From contig NZ_JAYRMI010000043.1 in assembly GCF_041904905.1 (NCBI RefSeq), positions 1 to 32,019 of the forward strand: 32,019 nt of DNA, in the 5' to 3' direction. Source of the stretch: Zoogloea sp041904905. GTDB lineage: Bacteria; Pseudomonadota; Gammaproteobacteria; Burkholderiales; Rhodocyclaceae. The position numbers and the translations under genes are program-made. Within the stretch, counting starts at the first letter, position 1. Every line of letters starts with the position of its first letter. The notes under the pieces were generated by a model. The model was not told the DNA's origin, made no database searches, and saw only the letters and a program-made list of their open reading frames with translations. Shown here piece by piece: positions 9,043 through 19,071 of this stretch.

Positions 9043-9100
9043 AACCGGCCCGCCGCCGGCTGGTGCTATGCTTGGCGCTCCCCCACCCGCATCGACGAAC

Positions 9101-10051
9101 ATGAGCCTCCTCGCCGCCCTCCGCAAGCTTTTCGGTGCCTCGCCCGCGCCGGTCGAACCGACCGCCGCGCCCCCCGCGCCGGCGCCGTCAGCGTTCGAGC
9201 CGCGCCGGCACAGCGTGCAGTGCATCGGCCCCCACGGCTTTCACCGGATGGCCTACACCGAATGGGGCGACCCGGCCAATCCCCGGGTGCTGGTCTGCGT
9301 GCATGGCCTGACCCGCAACGGGCGGGATTTCGACGACCTGGCCCGGGCAATGGCGCCCCATTACCGGGTGGTCTGCCCCGACGTGGTGGGGCGCGGCCAG
9401 AGCGGCTGGCTGGCGGTGAAGGACGACTACCAGCTGCCGACCTACGTGGCCGACATGGTCACCTTGATCGCCCGCCTGAACGCGGAGACGGTGCATTGGG
9501 TGGGCACCTCGATGGGCGGGCTGATCGGGATGCTCATCGCGAGCATGCCCGACAACCCCATCCGCCGGCTGGTGCTCAACGACGTGGGCCCGGTCATCAC
9601 CGTCGCCTCGTTGCGGCGCATCGGCCAGTACGTGGGGATGGCGCCGGAGTTTCCCTGCTTCGAGGCGGCCGAAGCCTACATCCGCGAGGTGAGCGCGCCC
9701 TTCGGTCGCCTCTCGGACGCCCAGTGGCGGCACCTTACCGAAACCTCCGTGAAACAGGTGGAGGGCGGCTGGGCGATGCGCTACGACCCGGGTATCGGCG
9801 AGCCCTTCCGCAAGATGCCGCTGCTGGTGGATGTGGACCTGTGGCCGGTGTACGACGCCATCGCCTGTCCGACCCTGGTGGTGCGAGGGGCGGAATCGGA
9901 TCTGCTGCTGGCCGACACCGCGCGTCAGATGGGCGAGCGCGGGCCGCGGGCGAGCCTCTTCGAGGTGCCCGACACCGGCCACGCCCCCACCCTGATGAGC
10001 CCGGCGCAGATCGCCCCGGTGCGCGATTTTCTGCTCGCGGGGCGCGGATGA
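9101..10051 (+). CDS. Alpha/beta-fold hydrolase
   Basis: A cytoplasmic serine hydrolase of 316 residues; the substrate is unknown. The catalytic triad is complete: nucleophile S137 in the elbow GTSMGG, acid D267 (RGAESD) and H294 (DTGHAP). The oxyanion region is VCVHGLTRNGRDFD. The first ~40 residues are Pro/Ala-rich and precede the fold. The ATG at 9101 (MSLLAALRKLF) was taken because the same frame upstream runs antiparallel to nothing meaningful and overlaps comEC. It follows comEC by 58 nt on the same strand. Its TGA overlaps the ATG of the DUF599 gene (ATGA), indicating translational coupling. The sequence resembles the general epoxide-hydrolase/haloalkane-like esterase group, but no specific activity is claimed. 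Confidence 0.9.
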   Translation: MSLLAALRKLFGASPAPVEPTAAPPAPAPSAFEPRRHSVQCIGPHGFHRMAYTEWGDPANPRVLVCVHGLTRNGRDFDDLARAMAPHYRVVCPDVVGRGQSGWLAVKDDYQLPTYVADMVTLIARLNAETVHWVGTSMGGLIGMLIASMPDNPIRRLVLNDVGPVITVASLRRIGQYVGMAPEFPCFEAAEAYIREVSAPFGRLSDAQWRHLTETSVKQVEGGWAMRYDPGIGEPFRKMPLLVDVDLWPVYDAIACPTLVVRGAESDLLLADTARQMGERGPRASLFEVPDTGHAPTLMSPAQIAPVRDFLLAGRG

Positions 10052-10734
10052 GCGCCAACTGGCTGTCGGCCTTCAGCCTGCCCGACTGGTTCGCGCTGGG
10101 CTGGTTCCTGCTGTGCTGGGCGGGCTACGGGTGGGTGGTGGAGCATGGCCGGATGGGGAGTAGCCGCGGCCTGCTGGCGGCGAGCCACCACTTCCGGCTG
10201 GAGTGGGGCCGGCAACTGCTGCGGCGCGAGGTGCGGGTGGCCGATGCGGCGCTGATCGGCAACCTGATGCAGAGCGTGTCGTTCTACGCCAACACCACCA
10301 TCTACGTGATCGCCGGCCTGCTGGCCCTGCTTGGCACCATGGACAAGCTCATCGACGCGGCGGCCGACCTGCCCTTCGCCCGCCACGTGTCGCGGGAGGT
10401 GTGGGAGGTGAAGCTGCTGCTCCTGCTGATGATCTTCGTGGTGGCTTACTTCAAGTTCACCTGGTCGCTGCGCCAGTTCAACATGCTGTCGATCCTGATC
10501 GGCGCGGCGCCGCCGCCGGGGCAGGGCAACGAGGACTTCGCCCAGCGCTTCGCGAAGATCAACTCGCTCTCCGGCGACGAGTTCAACCGGGGCATCCGGG
10601 CCTATTACTTCGGGCTGGCGGCGGTGTCGTGGTTCGTGCAGCCGTGGCTGTTCTTCGTCACCACCACGCTGATCGTGGCGGTGCTGTACCGGCGGGATTT
10701 CCGGTCGCAGACGCTGGACGCGATGCGCATCTGA
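10048..10734 (+). CDS. DUF599 family membrane protein
   Basis: A 228-residue inner-membrane protein of unknown function. Four hydrophobic segments are visible: about residues 11-31 (WFALGWFLLCWAGYGWV), 75-100 (FYANTTIYVIAGLLALLG), 125-145 (VKLLLLLMIFVVAYFKFTW) and 190-215. Family signatures are the NxMQSVSFYANTT and FKFTWSLRQFNM stretches and the RAYYFGLAAVSWF segment. The start ATG overlaps the hydrolase stop by 4 nt (ATGA), so the two are probably made together. A hairpin follows the stop codon. Nothing in the sequence suggests transport of a specific substrate. Confidence 0.88.
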   Translation: MSANWLSAFSLPDWFALGWFLLCWAGYGWVVEHGRMGSSRGLLAASHHFRLEWGRQLLRREVRVADAALIGNLMQSVSFYANTTIYVIAGLLALLGTMDKLIDAAADLPFARHVSREVWEVKLLLLLMIFVVAYFKFTWSLRQFNMLSILIGAAPPPGQGNEDFAQRFAKINSLSGDEFNRGIRAYYFGLAAVSWFVQPWLFFVTTTLIVAVLYRRDFRSQTLDAMRI

Positions 10735-10737
10735 AAA

Positions 10738-10766
10738 GCAGCACTGCCCGTAGCGGGCTGTGCTGT
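10738..10766 (+). terminator. Hairpin after the DUF599 gene, possible terminator
   Basis: AGCACTGCCCG and CGGGCTGTGCT form an 11-bp stem with one mismatch and a 3-nt loop directly after the stop codon. Only a weak T content follows, so it is a moderate candidate. It lies between convergent genes. Confidence 0.45.
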
Positions 10767-10784
10767 CATTGGGGCTTCGACGAT

Positions 10785-11189
10785 TTACGCGTCGCCGTCC
10801 TGCTCCAGCTTCACCGCCGCCGAGTTGATGCAGTAGCGCAGCCCGGTGGGGGCGGGGCCGTCCTCGAAGACGTGGCCCAGGTGGGCGCCGCAGTCGTGGC
10901 ACAGCACCTCGGTGCGGAGCATGAAGTGGCTGCGGTCTTCGGCTTCCTCGACGTTCTCGGGGGCGGCGGGGGCGTAGAAGCTGGGCCAGCCGCAGCCCGA
11001 GTCGAACTTGTGCTCGGACGAGAAGAGGTCGGCGCCGCAGCACACACAGCGGTACTGACCGGGCTCGTGGCAATCCCAGTAGCGGCCGGTGAAGGCCCGC
11101 TCGGTGCCCTTCTTGCGGGTGACCTGGTATTCCTCGGGGCTCAGTTGGGCGCGCCATTCGGCGTCGGTCTTTTCGATCTTTCGGCTCAT
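10785..11189 (-). CDS. msrB: Peptide-methionine (R)-S-oxide reductase MsrB
   Basis: Reduces the R-epimer of methionine sulfoxide in proteins, using thioredoxin, as part of oxidative damage repair. The 134-residue cytosolic protein has the two zinc CxxC pairs (C48/C51 in CVCCG and C97/C100 in CHDCG). It also has GCGWPSFY with the likely resolving C66, and the catalytic C120 in the motif GLRYCINSAA. No signal peptide is present. The ATG follows GAGAGA at a good distance. It lies downstream of the DUF2863 gene but is separated from it by a strong terminator, so it probably has its own promoter. Confidence 0.96.
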   Translation of the reverse strand: MSRKIEKTDAEWRAQLSPEEYQVTRKKGTERAFTGRYWDCHEPGQYRCVCCGADLFSSEHKFDSGCGWPSFYAPAAPENVEEAEDRSHFMLRTEVLCHDCGAHLGHVFEDGPAPTGLRYCINSAAVKLEQDGDA

Positions 11190-11208
11190 GGCAGTCTCTC
11201 GGGTGGGG

Positions 11209-11239
11209 AAAAGAAAACGGGCCGGTTGAAGCCGGCCCG
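11209..11239 (-). terminator. Intrinsic terminator of the DUF2863 gene
   Basis: On the minus strand a perfect stem CGGGCCGGC/GCCGGCCCG with a short loop is followed by TTTTCTTTTCCCC. It begins just after the DUF2863 stop codon and precedes msrB. Confidence 0.82.
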
Positions 11240-11246
11240 CCGATGC

Positions 11247-12416
11247 TCAGTGCAGGTGCTTGGGCATTTGCTCCGCCTGCTCTTCGGGCAGCTCGGCGTG
11301 CACCGCCTCGCCCTCGGGCGAGGGGTACATGGGCGCGCCGCAGTCGTCGCAGTACTCCATCGGGAACTCGTTGTCGAGCACCTGGATGTCGGCGATGCCG
11401 CAGCTGCGCAGGGTCGATTCGATCTCGGCGAGGGTCTCGCTGTTCTCGTCTTCGGCGCCCAGGAGCGGCCACACCACGCCGTGCACCACGTCGTTGCCGC
11501 CGCGGCGGGTGAAGCCGATGCGGAACTCCTCCACCTGCCGCTCGAAGAACGGGGCGACCACCGCCCGCAGGCCGGCGGCCGGGGTGTCGAGGGTGGTGGA
11601 CAGGAAGGCCACCGAAGCCTGGATCGAGTACGGGCGGGAAGCCTTGTCGGCCTCGCGGCTGGCGGCGAAATAGGCGTTGGGCAGCACCACCTCGAAGGCG
11701 CAGCCGGTGAGCAGCGGGGCGATGCAGGCGCCGCCCTGGGCCCGCCATTGGTCGAGGGCCTGCTCGCGGGTGCAGTCTTCTTCCTGCCAGCGGAAGATCG
11801 GCGCGCCCTTGGGCACCACGACCGCGCCCAGCAGGTAGCGGTTGTCGGAGAGGAACTGGGCCGTCTCGGGCAGGTTGTCGGTCTTGATGTGCAGGTCGGT
11901 GTCGGTGCCGGCGGCCTTGCCCAGGTGGGTGGCGAAGTCGGCGGTGGCGCAGTAACCCTGGGGCAGCTGATCCGGGCTGAACAGGAAATCGGCCAGCCCC
12001 AGCTTCACGTCCTTGGCCAGGATGTGGGCCTTGAGGTGCACCCGCAGGTTGGCCATCACCGCGGCCGCGATGGGCGTGGCGGGGATGCGGTAGCGGCTCC
12101 AGGCCATCACCGGGCAGGCGATGAGCAGCACGTCGTGCTGGTCGTCGGACTTGAGCGCGCCCTCGGCCCGGGATTCGATCATGTCGGCCAGCTCGTCGTA
12201 GGCGTGGGCGCTGGCGGTGGAGAGGTGATCCAGCGCGGTGTTGAGGGCGTCCTCGTCTTCGGCGCGGAGCAGGGCGTCCACGGCGCCGGCGAGGCGCTGG
12301 TCCCAGAAGTGGTCTTCGGCACGGCTGCTGGATTCGGCCAGGCCGTTGGCGAGCCACAGGAGTTGTTCGGCATCCCGCGGCAGTCCGCCGCGGCGACCGA
12401 GTCGGTTACGTTTCAT
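11247..12416 (-). CDS. DUF2863 family protein
   Basis: A 389-residue cytoplasmic protein of a betaproteobacterial family with no known function. The start is well supported by AAGGAGAGCCCG before the ATG. Seen in the sequence are an Arg-rich N-terminus (MKRNRLGRRGGLPRD), a long alpha/beta middle part with no TM segments, and a C-terminus carrying one CxxC (YCDDCGAPMYP, residues about 360-370) followed by an acidic, Glu-rich tail ending in MPKHLH. The single CxxC could bind metal together with other cysteines, which is only a possibility. It lies 95 nt downstream of ppsR on the same strand and may be cotranscribed with it. It ends at a strong terminator. Confidence 0.85.
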   Translation of the reverse strand: MKRNRLGRRGGLPRDAEQLLWLANGLAESSSRAEDHFWDQRLAGAVDALLRAEDEDALNTALDHLSTASAHAYDELADMIESRAEGALKSDDQHDVLLIACPVMAWSRYRIPATPIAAAVMANLRVHLKAHILAKDVKLGLADFLFSPDQLPQGYCATADFATHLGKAAGTDTDLHIKTDNLPETAQFLSDNRYLLGAVVVPKGAPIFRWQEEDCTREQALDQWRAQGGACIAPLLTGCAFEVVLPNAYFAASREADKASRPYSIQASVAFLSTTLDTPAAGLRAVVAPFFERQVEEFRIGFTRRGGNDVVHGVVWPLLGAEDENSETLAEIESTLRSCGIADIQVLDNEFPMEYCDDCGAPMYPSPEGEAVHAELPEEQAEQMPKHLH

Positions 12417-12511
12417 CGGGCTCTCCTTGTTGATTCACGGGTTTGACCGCACCGCGGGCGCCACGATCCCGCCGCCGTGGGGCGGCCGGCGACGCCGCGC
12501 GGGGGCTTCCT

Positions 12512-13336
12512 TCAGTAGGACTGCGGGTCGAGTCTGACTTCCTGCAGGATGATGGTGGAGATTTCTTCGATGGACTTGGCGGTGGAGTCGAGCCACTTGA
12601 TGCCTTCGCGCTTCATCATGCGCTGGGCCGATTCGATCTCGTGCAGGCAGTTCTCGAGGGACGCGTAGCGGCTGTTGGGCCGGCGTTCCTGGCGGATCTG
12701 CGACAGGCGGTTGGGGCCGATGGTGAGGCCGAACAGCTTGTTGCGGTAGCGGGTGAGTTCGACCGGCAGGCGGTTGCGCTCGAAGTCCTCGGGGATCAGT
12801 GGGTAGTTGGCCGCCTTGATGCCGAACTGCATCGCCAGATACAGGCTGGTGGGCGTCTTGCCCGAGCGGGACACGCCCACCAGGATCACGTCGGCCTCAG
12901 CCAGATCGGCGTGGGAGACGCCGTCGTCGTGGGCCAGGGTGAAGTTGATCGCCTCGATGCGCCGCTTGTAGTCCTGGCTGTCGGCGATGCCGTGGAAGCG
13001 GCCGGCGGCGTGGGTGGAGCGCTGGCCCAGCTCGTTCTCGAGGGGCTCGATGAACTTCTCGAACAGATCGAGGAACAGGGCGTCGGCTTCGCGCAGGGCG
13101 GCCACGGCGCTCGGATCGACCAGGGTGTTAAAGACAATCGGGCGGATGCCGCTATCGATGGCGGCGTCCTTGATGCGCTGCACGCAGTCGCGAGCCTTGT
13201 CGACGCTGTCGATGAAGGGCAGGCGGTGGTTGCGGAAGCGGGTGTCGGGAAACTGGGCGAGCAGGCTGTGGCCGAGGGTTTCGGCGGTGATGCCGGTGCC
13301 GTCGGAGATGAAGAAGACGTGGCGGGTCTGGCTCAT
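12512..13336 (-). CDS. ppsR: PEP synthase regulatory protein (bifunctional kinase/pyrophosphorylase)
   Basis: This protein controls PpsA by ADP-dependent phosphorylation of a threonine next to its catalytic histidine and by phosphate-dependent reversal. The 274 residues match the family length (277 in E. coli). Seen are the N-terminal VFFISDGTGITAETLGHS signature and the P-loop GVSRSGKT at 154-161. The C-terminal SRYASLENCLHEIESAQRMM segment, typical of the family, is followed by STAKSIEEISTII. The start MSQTRHVFF at 13334-13336 is preferred to an upstream in-frame ATG because it is where family similarity begins. It is divergent from its target gene ppsA, across 227 bp that must hold both promoters. 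Confidence 0.95.
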   Translation of the reverse strand: MSQTRHVFFISDGTGITAETLGHSLLAQFPDTRFRNHRLPFIDSVDKARDCVQRIKDAAIDSGIRPIVFNTLVDPSAVAALREADALFLDLFEKFIEPLENELGQRSTHAAGRFHGIADSQDYKRRIEAINFTLAHDDGVSHADLAEADVILVGVSRSGKTPTSLYLAMQFGIKAANYPLIPEDFERNRLPVELTRYRNKLFGLTIGPNRLSQIRQERRPNSRYASLENCLHEIESAQRMMKREGIKWLDSTAKSIEEISTIILQEVRLDPQSY

Positions 13337-13563
13337 GGGTGTGGCAGCAAAAAAGACGGATTCGCGCGCCCGACGTGGGCCGGGCAATGGAGCATCTTAT
13401 CCCATTCCGGCCCCGGCCAGCCTGCGAACTCGTCCCCGGCCGGCGTCGTGCCGGCGCCGCGCATTGGGATAAACCCTCAATGTGGCGCAGCAGCAAACCT
13501 CATACAATGGACGTCAGAAAAGCATTCCATATCTGTTTTCAATTTCTCCCAGGAATATCTTTC

Positions 13564-15933
<2,370 letters not shown>

Positions 15934-15963
15934 TCGAGCGTTCGCGCTGACATGCTGTAAATG

Positions 15964-16000
15964 AAACCGGCCCGTCGAAAGACGGGCCGGTTTTGTTTTT
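15964..16000 (+). terminator. Intrinsic terminator of ppsA
   Basis: A perfect 13-bp stem AAACCGGCCCGTC/GACGGGCCGGTTT with a GAAA tetraloop runs into TTTTGTTTTT. This is a textbook rho-independent terminator. Confidence 0.93.
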
Positions 16001-16020
16001 GGGGTGCGGTACCTGCGGAT

Positions 16021-16097
16021 GTAGGTCGGGTCAGCGCAGCGTGACCCGACAGATCAGCGGATGTCGGGTTACGCCCTGCGGGCTAACCCGACCTACG
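16021..16097. repeat. REP-like paired palindromes (BIME-like element)
   Basis: Two hairpins stand head to head. GTCGGGTCAGCGCAGC with GTGACCCGAC is the first; GTCGGGTTACGCC with GGGCTAACCCGAC is the second. The outer ends GTAGGTCGGGT and ACCCGACCTAC are also complementary, so the whole 77 bp can form one larger cruciform. The GTAGGTCGGGTTAGCGCAGC-type unit is a common dispersed repeat in proteobacteria, probably mobilised by REP-associated transposases. None is encoded here. Confidence 0.75.
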
Positions 16098-16149
16098 GGG
16101 TGCTTTCTGGCATAGTCTGCCCTGTCGTCATTCCGCGCCACGCCCAGTC

Positions 16150-19071
16150 ATGTCAGCCCGCAAGCCACGCAAACAGGTCTACGTCTCGTCCACCTTCTCC
16201 GATCTCGAACTGCACCGGGGCCATCTCAAGCTCGCACTGGAAAAGGCCGGCTACGACGTGGAGTGCATGGAGCGCTACTCGGCGTTCGACGAACGCCCCG
16301 CCGATAAATGCCTGGCCGACGTGGCCGCCTGCGACATCTACGTGGTGCTGGTGGCGCTGCGCTACGGCTACGTGCCCAAGGATGACAACCCGCAAGGCAA
16401 GTCCATCACCGAGATGGAGTACGACAAGGCTATCGACGCCAAGCGCCCGAAGCTTGCCTTCATGCTCGACATCGACGATGAAGATTTCGGCTGGCCGCCA
16501 AAGCGCTGTGACAAGGATTGGCAGGACACCGATTCAAACATCGCCCGCTTCCGCGAGCGAGTGGGCAGCGAGCTTGGCCGGGCGCTCTTCACCACGCCGG
16601 AAAGTCTCGCAACCGTGGTCCTTCAAGCCCTGCGCAAGCAGGAGATTGCCGAGATGCCTGCGGGCGAGCGCCACCACGCCCAGATCCGCGAAACCTACCT
16701 CGACTGGCTGCGCCGCGAGTGCGACAGCGTGGAACTCCTCGGGCTCGACCTGAAGGAAAGCCGCAACGTCGGCCTGGGCCACGTCTATGTGCCGGCGGTG
16801 ACGAACGCCGACATGAAGGGCGACCGCAGGGGCATCAACCTCAAGAAGGGCCCCTTCCTGCTCCTCGACAACCTGGGGCGCAGCCCGCTCTATGTGCCCG
16901 GTGCAGCGGGCTCGGGCAAGTCCACCTTCTGTCGCTGGCTGGCCCTGGTGGTCGCGGAAGGGCGGGTTCCCGCTCATCGGCAGATCGCTGTCGATGAAGA
17001 CGACTTCACCGAGACGCTGCCGGAAAAGCTCGCCGGGCGTTTGCCGCTGCTGCTCCGCCTGCGGGATTGGGCCAGTCACCCGGAGTTTCTCGCCGGTAAC
17101 GGCCGTTGGACCCGCGCCCAACTGGAGGCCAGCCTCGCCGGCTGGCTCGACAAGACCCAGCCCGGCGACCTCACGGGAGAAGTCTTCAGCGCAGAACTCA
17201 AGGCGGGCCGCTGCCTGCTGATCCTCGACGGTGTGGACGAAGTGCCCGAAAGCCGAGGTGACGATCTTCCCCGGCGCAACCTGCTTACCGGCCTTGCGGA
17301 TGCGCTGCCCGCGTGGTGCAAGGCCGGCAACTGGCTGCTCGTGACCAGCCGGCCCTATGGGCTCGACGCGGAAGATCAGCGTCGGCTGGGTCTGCCGATG
17401 GCCGAGCTTGCCGAACTGCCCGAGCCGCTCATGCGGCTTTTTGTGCGACGCTGGTTCGATGCGGTCGATCCCGCCAATGCGGTGGGCAAGGCCGACGGGC
17501 TGCTGACGCACCTCGACCAGCGGGACGATCTGGCCGAGATGCGCAGCAACCCCATGCTGCTCACTGCCCTGTGTGTGAAGTACGACGAAGGCCGACGTTT
17601 GCCCCAGGATTTCTACGCGCTCTACGACGCGGTGGTGCGGCAGGTGCTCTACAAGCGCTGCAGCACCGAGAACGAACGGGATCAAGCCCGTAATCGGCTG
17701 GGCGCCATTGCGTTGGGTATGCATTTGGGGGATGCCGCGTCGCCGCGCCAGACTCCCGCGGCCGAGGTGACCGTAGAGGAGGTGGACTGCCTGCTCGCCG
17801 AACTGGCCCGGCACGACACTCGCAGCGAATCCGGCGCGGCAGATGCCTGCGCCAAGCGTGAGCTGCTGCTGTCCGATTCAGGTCTGCTGCTCCCCCGCGA
17901 CAACCGGCGCGCCGCTTTCTATCACCTGAGCTTCCAGGAGTTCCTTGCCGCCGAACGCCTGCGCAAGCTGCCCGCAACCCCTGAATCCATCCTCGCCAAC
18001 CACGCCGGCACGCCCGCGTGGCGGCGCACCTTGCGCTTCCTGTTCTGCGCCATTGCCGAGCGTGACACGGCGGAGCGGGCCATCGCCGCGTGGAAAAGCC
18101 TGCTGTCGTCCTTCGAGCCTGCTGCCCTGGACGCCAATCCCGCCCCGGCGCTGGTGCTCGCCGATGGTCTGGAAGTGGCCCACGCCAAGGGCTGGCGCAT
18201 CGACGAGTTCAAGGCGCCGTTGCGTGCGGCCTGTGAGTACGCCCTGCATCACCTCCCGCCCGACGTCCGCGCCCAACTCTGGCTGACGCTGGGGCGGCTC
18301 GGGCTGGATGACCGGCCGGGGGTTGGGCTGCGGCCGGGCGGCCTGCCGGACATTGTTTGGGAAGCCTGCGAAGCGGGCGACTTTCTGTATGGAGAGCACA
18401 GCGAAAAACACACCCTGAAAGCGCCGTTCCACATCGCTCGCTACCCCGTCACCCACCGCCAGTTCCAGGCGTTCATCGACGCCGGGGGCTATGGTCAGGA
18501 TGAATGGTGGGCCGGGCTGGCAGAGCGGCCCGAGGCGACACCGGCGCGGTGGTCTGAACCAAACGCCCCCCGCGAGAATGTCTCGTGGTACGAAGCGACG
18601 GCCTTCTGTCGCTGGCTGGATGCGCAGTTCAAGACTGCAGGGCTGCTCCCGGCGGGTTGGCAGGTGTGCCTGCCGACTGAGGAACAATGGGAGCTTGCGG
18701 CCCGAGGTACGGATGGCCGGGAATATGCTTGGGAAGGCGGTTATCGCTCGGGGCTTGCGAACATCGACGAAACTTGGGGCGAGGTCGGCCTATTGAATCT
18801 GGGCCGTACATCCCCCGTTGGCCTTTACCCCGATGGGACGGCGCCGAGCGGCGCGCTCGATATGGCCGGCAATGTCTGGGAATGGTGCCGAAACGGGTTG
18901 AACATTCCGGAGAGGTTTGCTGATAGCTTCGACCACCCGCGGATAGTGCGCGGCGGTTCCTGGATCTTTAACGCCGAGCTTTGCGGCGCCGCCTCTCGTA
19001 GCTGGTACGAGTCCGACGACCGAGACAGCCTCGTAGGCTTTCGGGTTTATTGCGCTCCCTCCATCGAGTGA
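16150..19071 (+). CDS. DUF4062-NACHT-FGE-sulfatase protein, NLR-like candidate conflict/defence sensor
   Basis: A 973-residue cytoplasmic multidomain protein. Residues 8-115 are a DUF4062 domain (QVYVSSTFSDLELHR, then CDIYVVLVALRYGYVP and SITEMEYDKA). Residues about 245-405 are a NACHT NTPase with Walker A PGAAGSGKST (250-259), Walker B LLILDGVDEV (357-366) and a sensor strand WLLVTSRPYG. A helical arm follows, ending in the NACHT-typical YHLSFQEFLAAERL (591-604). Residues about 733-970 are an FGE-sulfatase (SUMF1) C-type-lectin-fold domain with YPVTHRQFQAF, LPTEEQWELAARG, MAGNVWEWC, RGGSW and a terminal GFRV. One of the two active-site cysteines of true formylglycine-generating enzymes is replaced by F940 (C945 remains), so a binding role is more likely than catalysis. 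The order effector-like domain, NACHT, ligand-like module is that of bacterial NLR-type proteins. The start ATG at 16150 has no clear Shine-Dalgarno. The gene sits alone between housekeeping genes, flanked by palindromic repeats. Function is inferred, not shown. Confidence 0.9.
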   Translation: MSARKPRKQVYVSSTFSDLELHRGHLKLALEKAGYDVECMERYSAFDERPADKCLADVAACDIYVVLVALRYGYVPKDDNPQGKSITEMEYDKAIDAKRPKLAFMLDIDDEDFGWPPKRCDKDWQDTDSNIARFRERVGSELGRALFTTPESLATVVLQALRKQEIAEMPAGERHHAQIRETYLDWLRRECDSVELLGLDLKESRNVGLGHVYVPAVTNADMKGDRRGINLKKGPFLLLDNLGRSPLYVPGAAGSGKSTFCRWLALVVAEGRVPAHRQIAVDEDDFTETLPEKLAGRLPLLLRLRDWASHPEFLAGNGRWTRAQLEASLAGWLDKTQPGDLTGEVFSAELKAGRCLLILDGVDEVPESRGDDLPRRNLLTGLADALPAWCKAGNWLLVTSRPYGLDAEDQRRLGLPMAELAELPEPLMRLFVRRWFDAVDPANAVGKADGLLTHLDQRDDLAEMRSNPMLLTALCVKYDEGRRLPQDFYALYDAVVRQVLYKRCSTENERDQARNRLGAIALGMHLGDAASPRQTPAAEVTVEEVDCLLAELARHDTRSESGAADACAKRELLLSDSGLLLPRDNRRAAFYHLSFQEFLAAERLRKLPATPESILANHAGTPAWRRTLRFLFCAIAERDTAERAIAAWKSLLSSFEPAALDANPAPALVLADGLEVAHAKGWRIDEFKAPLRAACEYALHHLPPDVRAQLWLTLGRLGLDDRPGVGLRPGGLPDIVWEACEAGDFLYGEHSEKHTLKAPFHIARYPVTHRQFQAFIDAGGYGQDEWWAGLAERPEATPARWSEPNAPRENVSWYEATAFCRWLDAQFKTAGLLPAGWQVCLPTEEQWELAARGTDGREYAWEGGYRSGLANIDETWGEVGLLNLGRTSPVGLYPDGTAPSGALDMAGNVWEWCRNGLNIPERFADSFDHPRIVRGGSWIFNAELCGAASRSWYESDDRDSLVGFRVYCAPSIE

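Noticed and set aside
6634..9225. 863-codon frame antisense to comEC
   Set aside because: The product is His/Arg/Gln-rich without domains. It is a GC artefact opposite a complete ComEC.
13464..13508. TTGGGA...TACAAT as the ppsA promoter
   Set aside because: The spacing is 33 nt, too long for a sigma-70 promoter. Other -35 choices are poor, so no promoter is called.
18340..19060. Active formylglycine-generating enzyme
   Set aside because: One catalytic Cys position is Phe, the domain is fused to NACHT, and no sulfatase gene is near.
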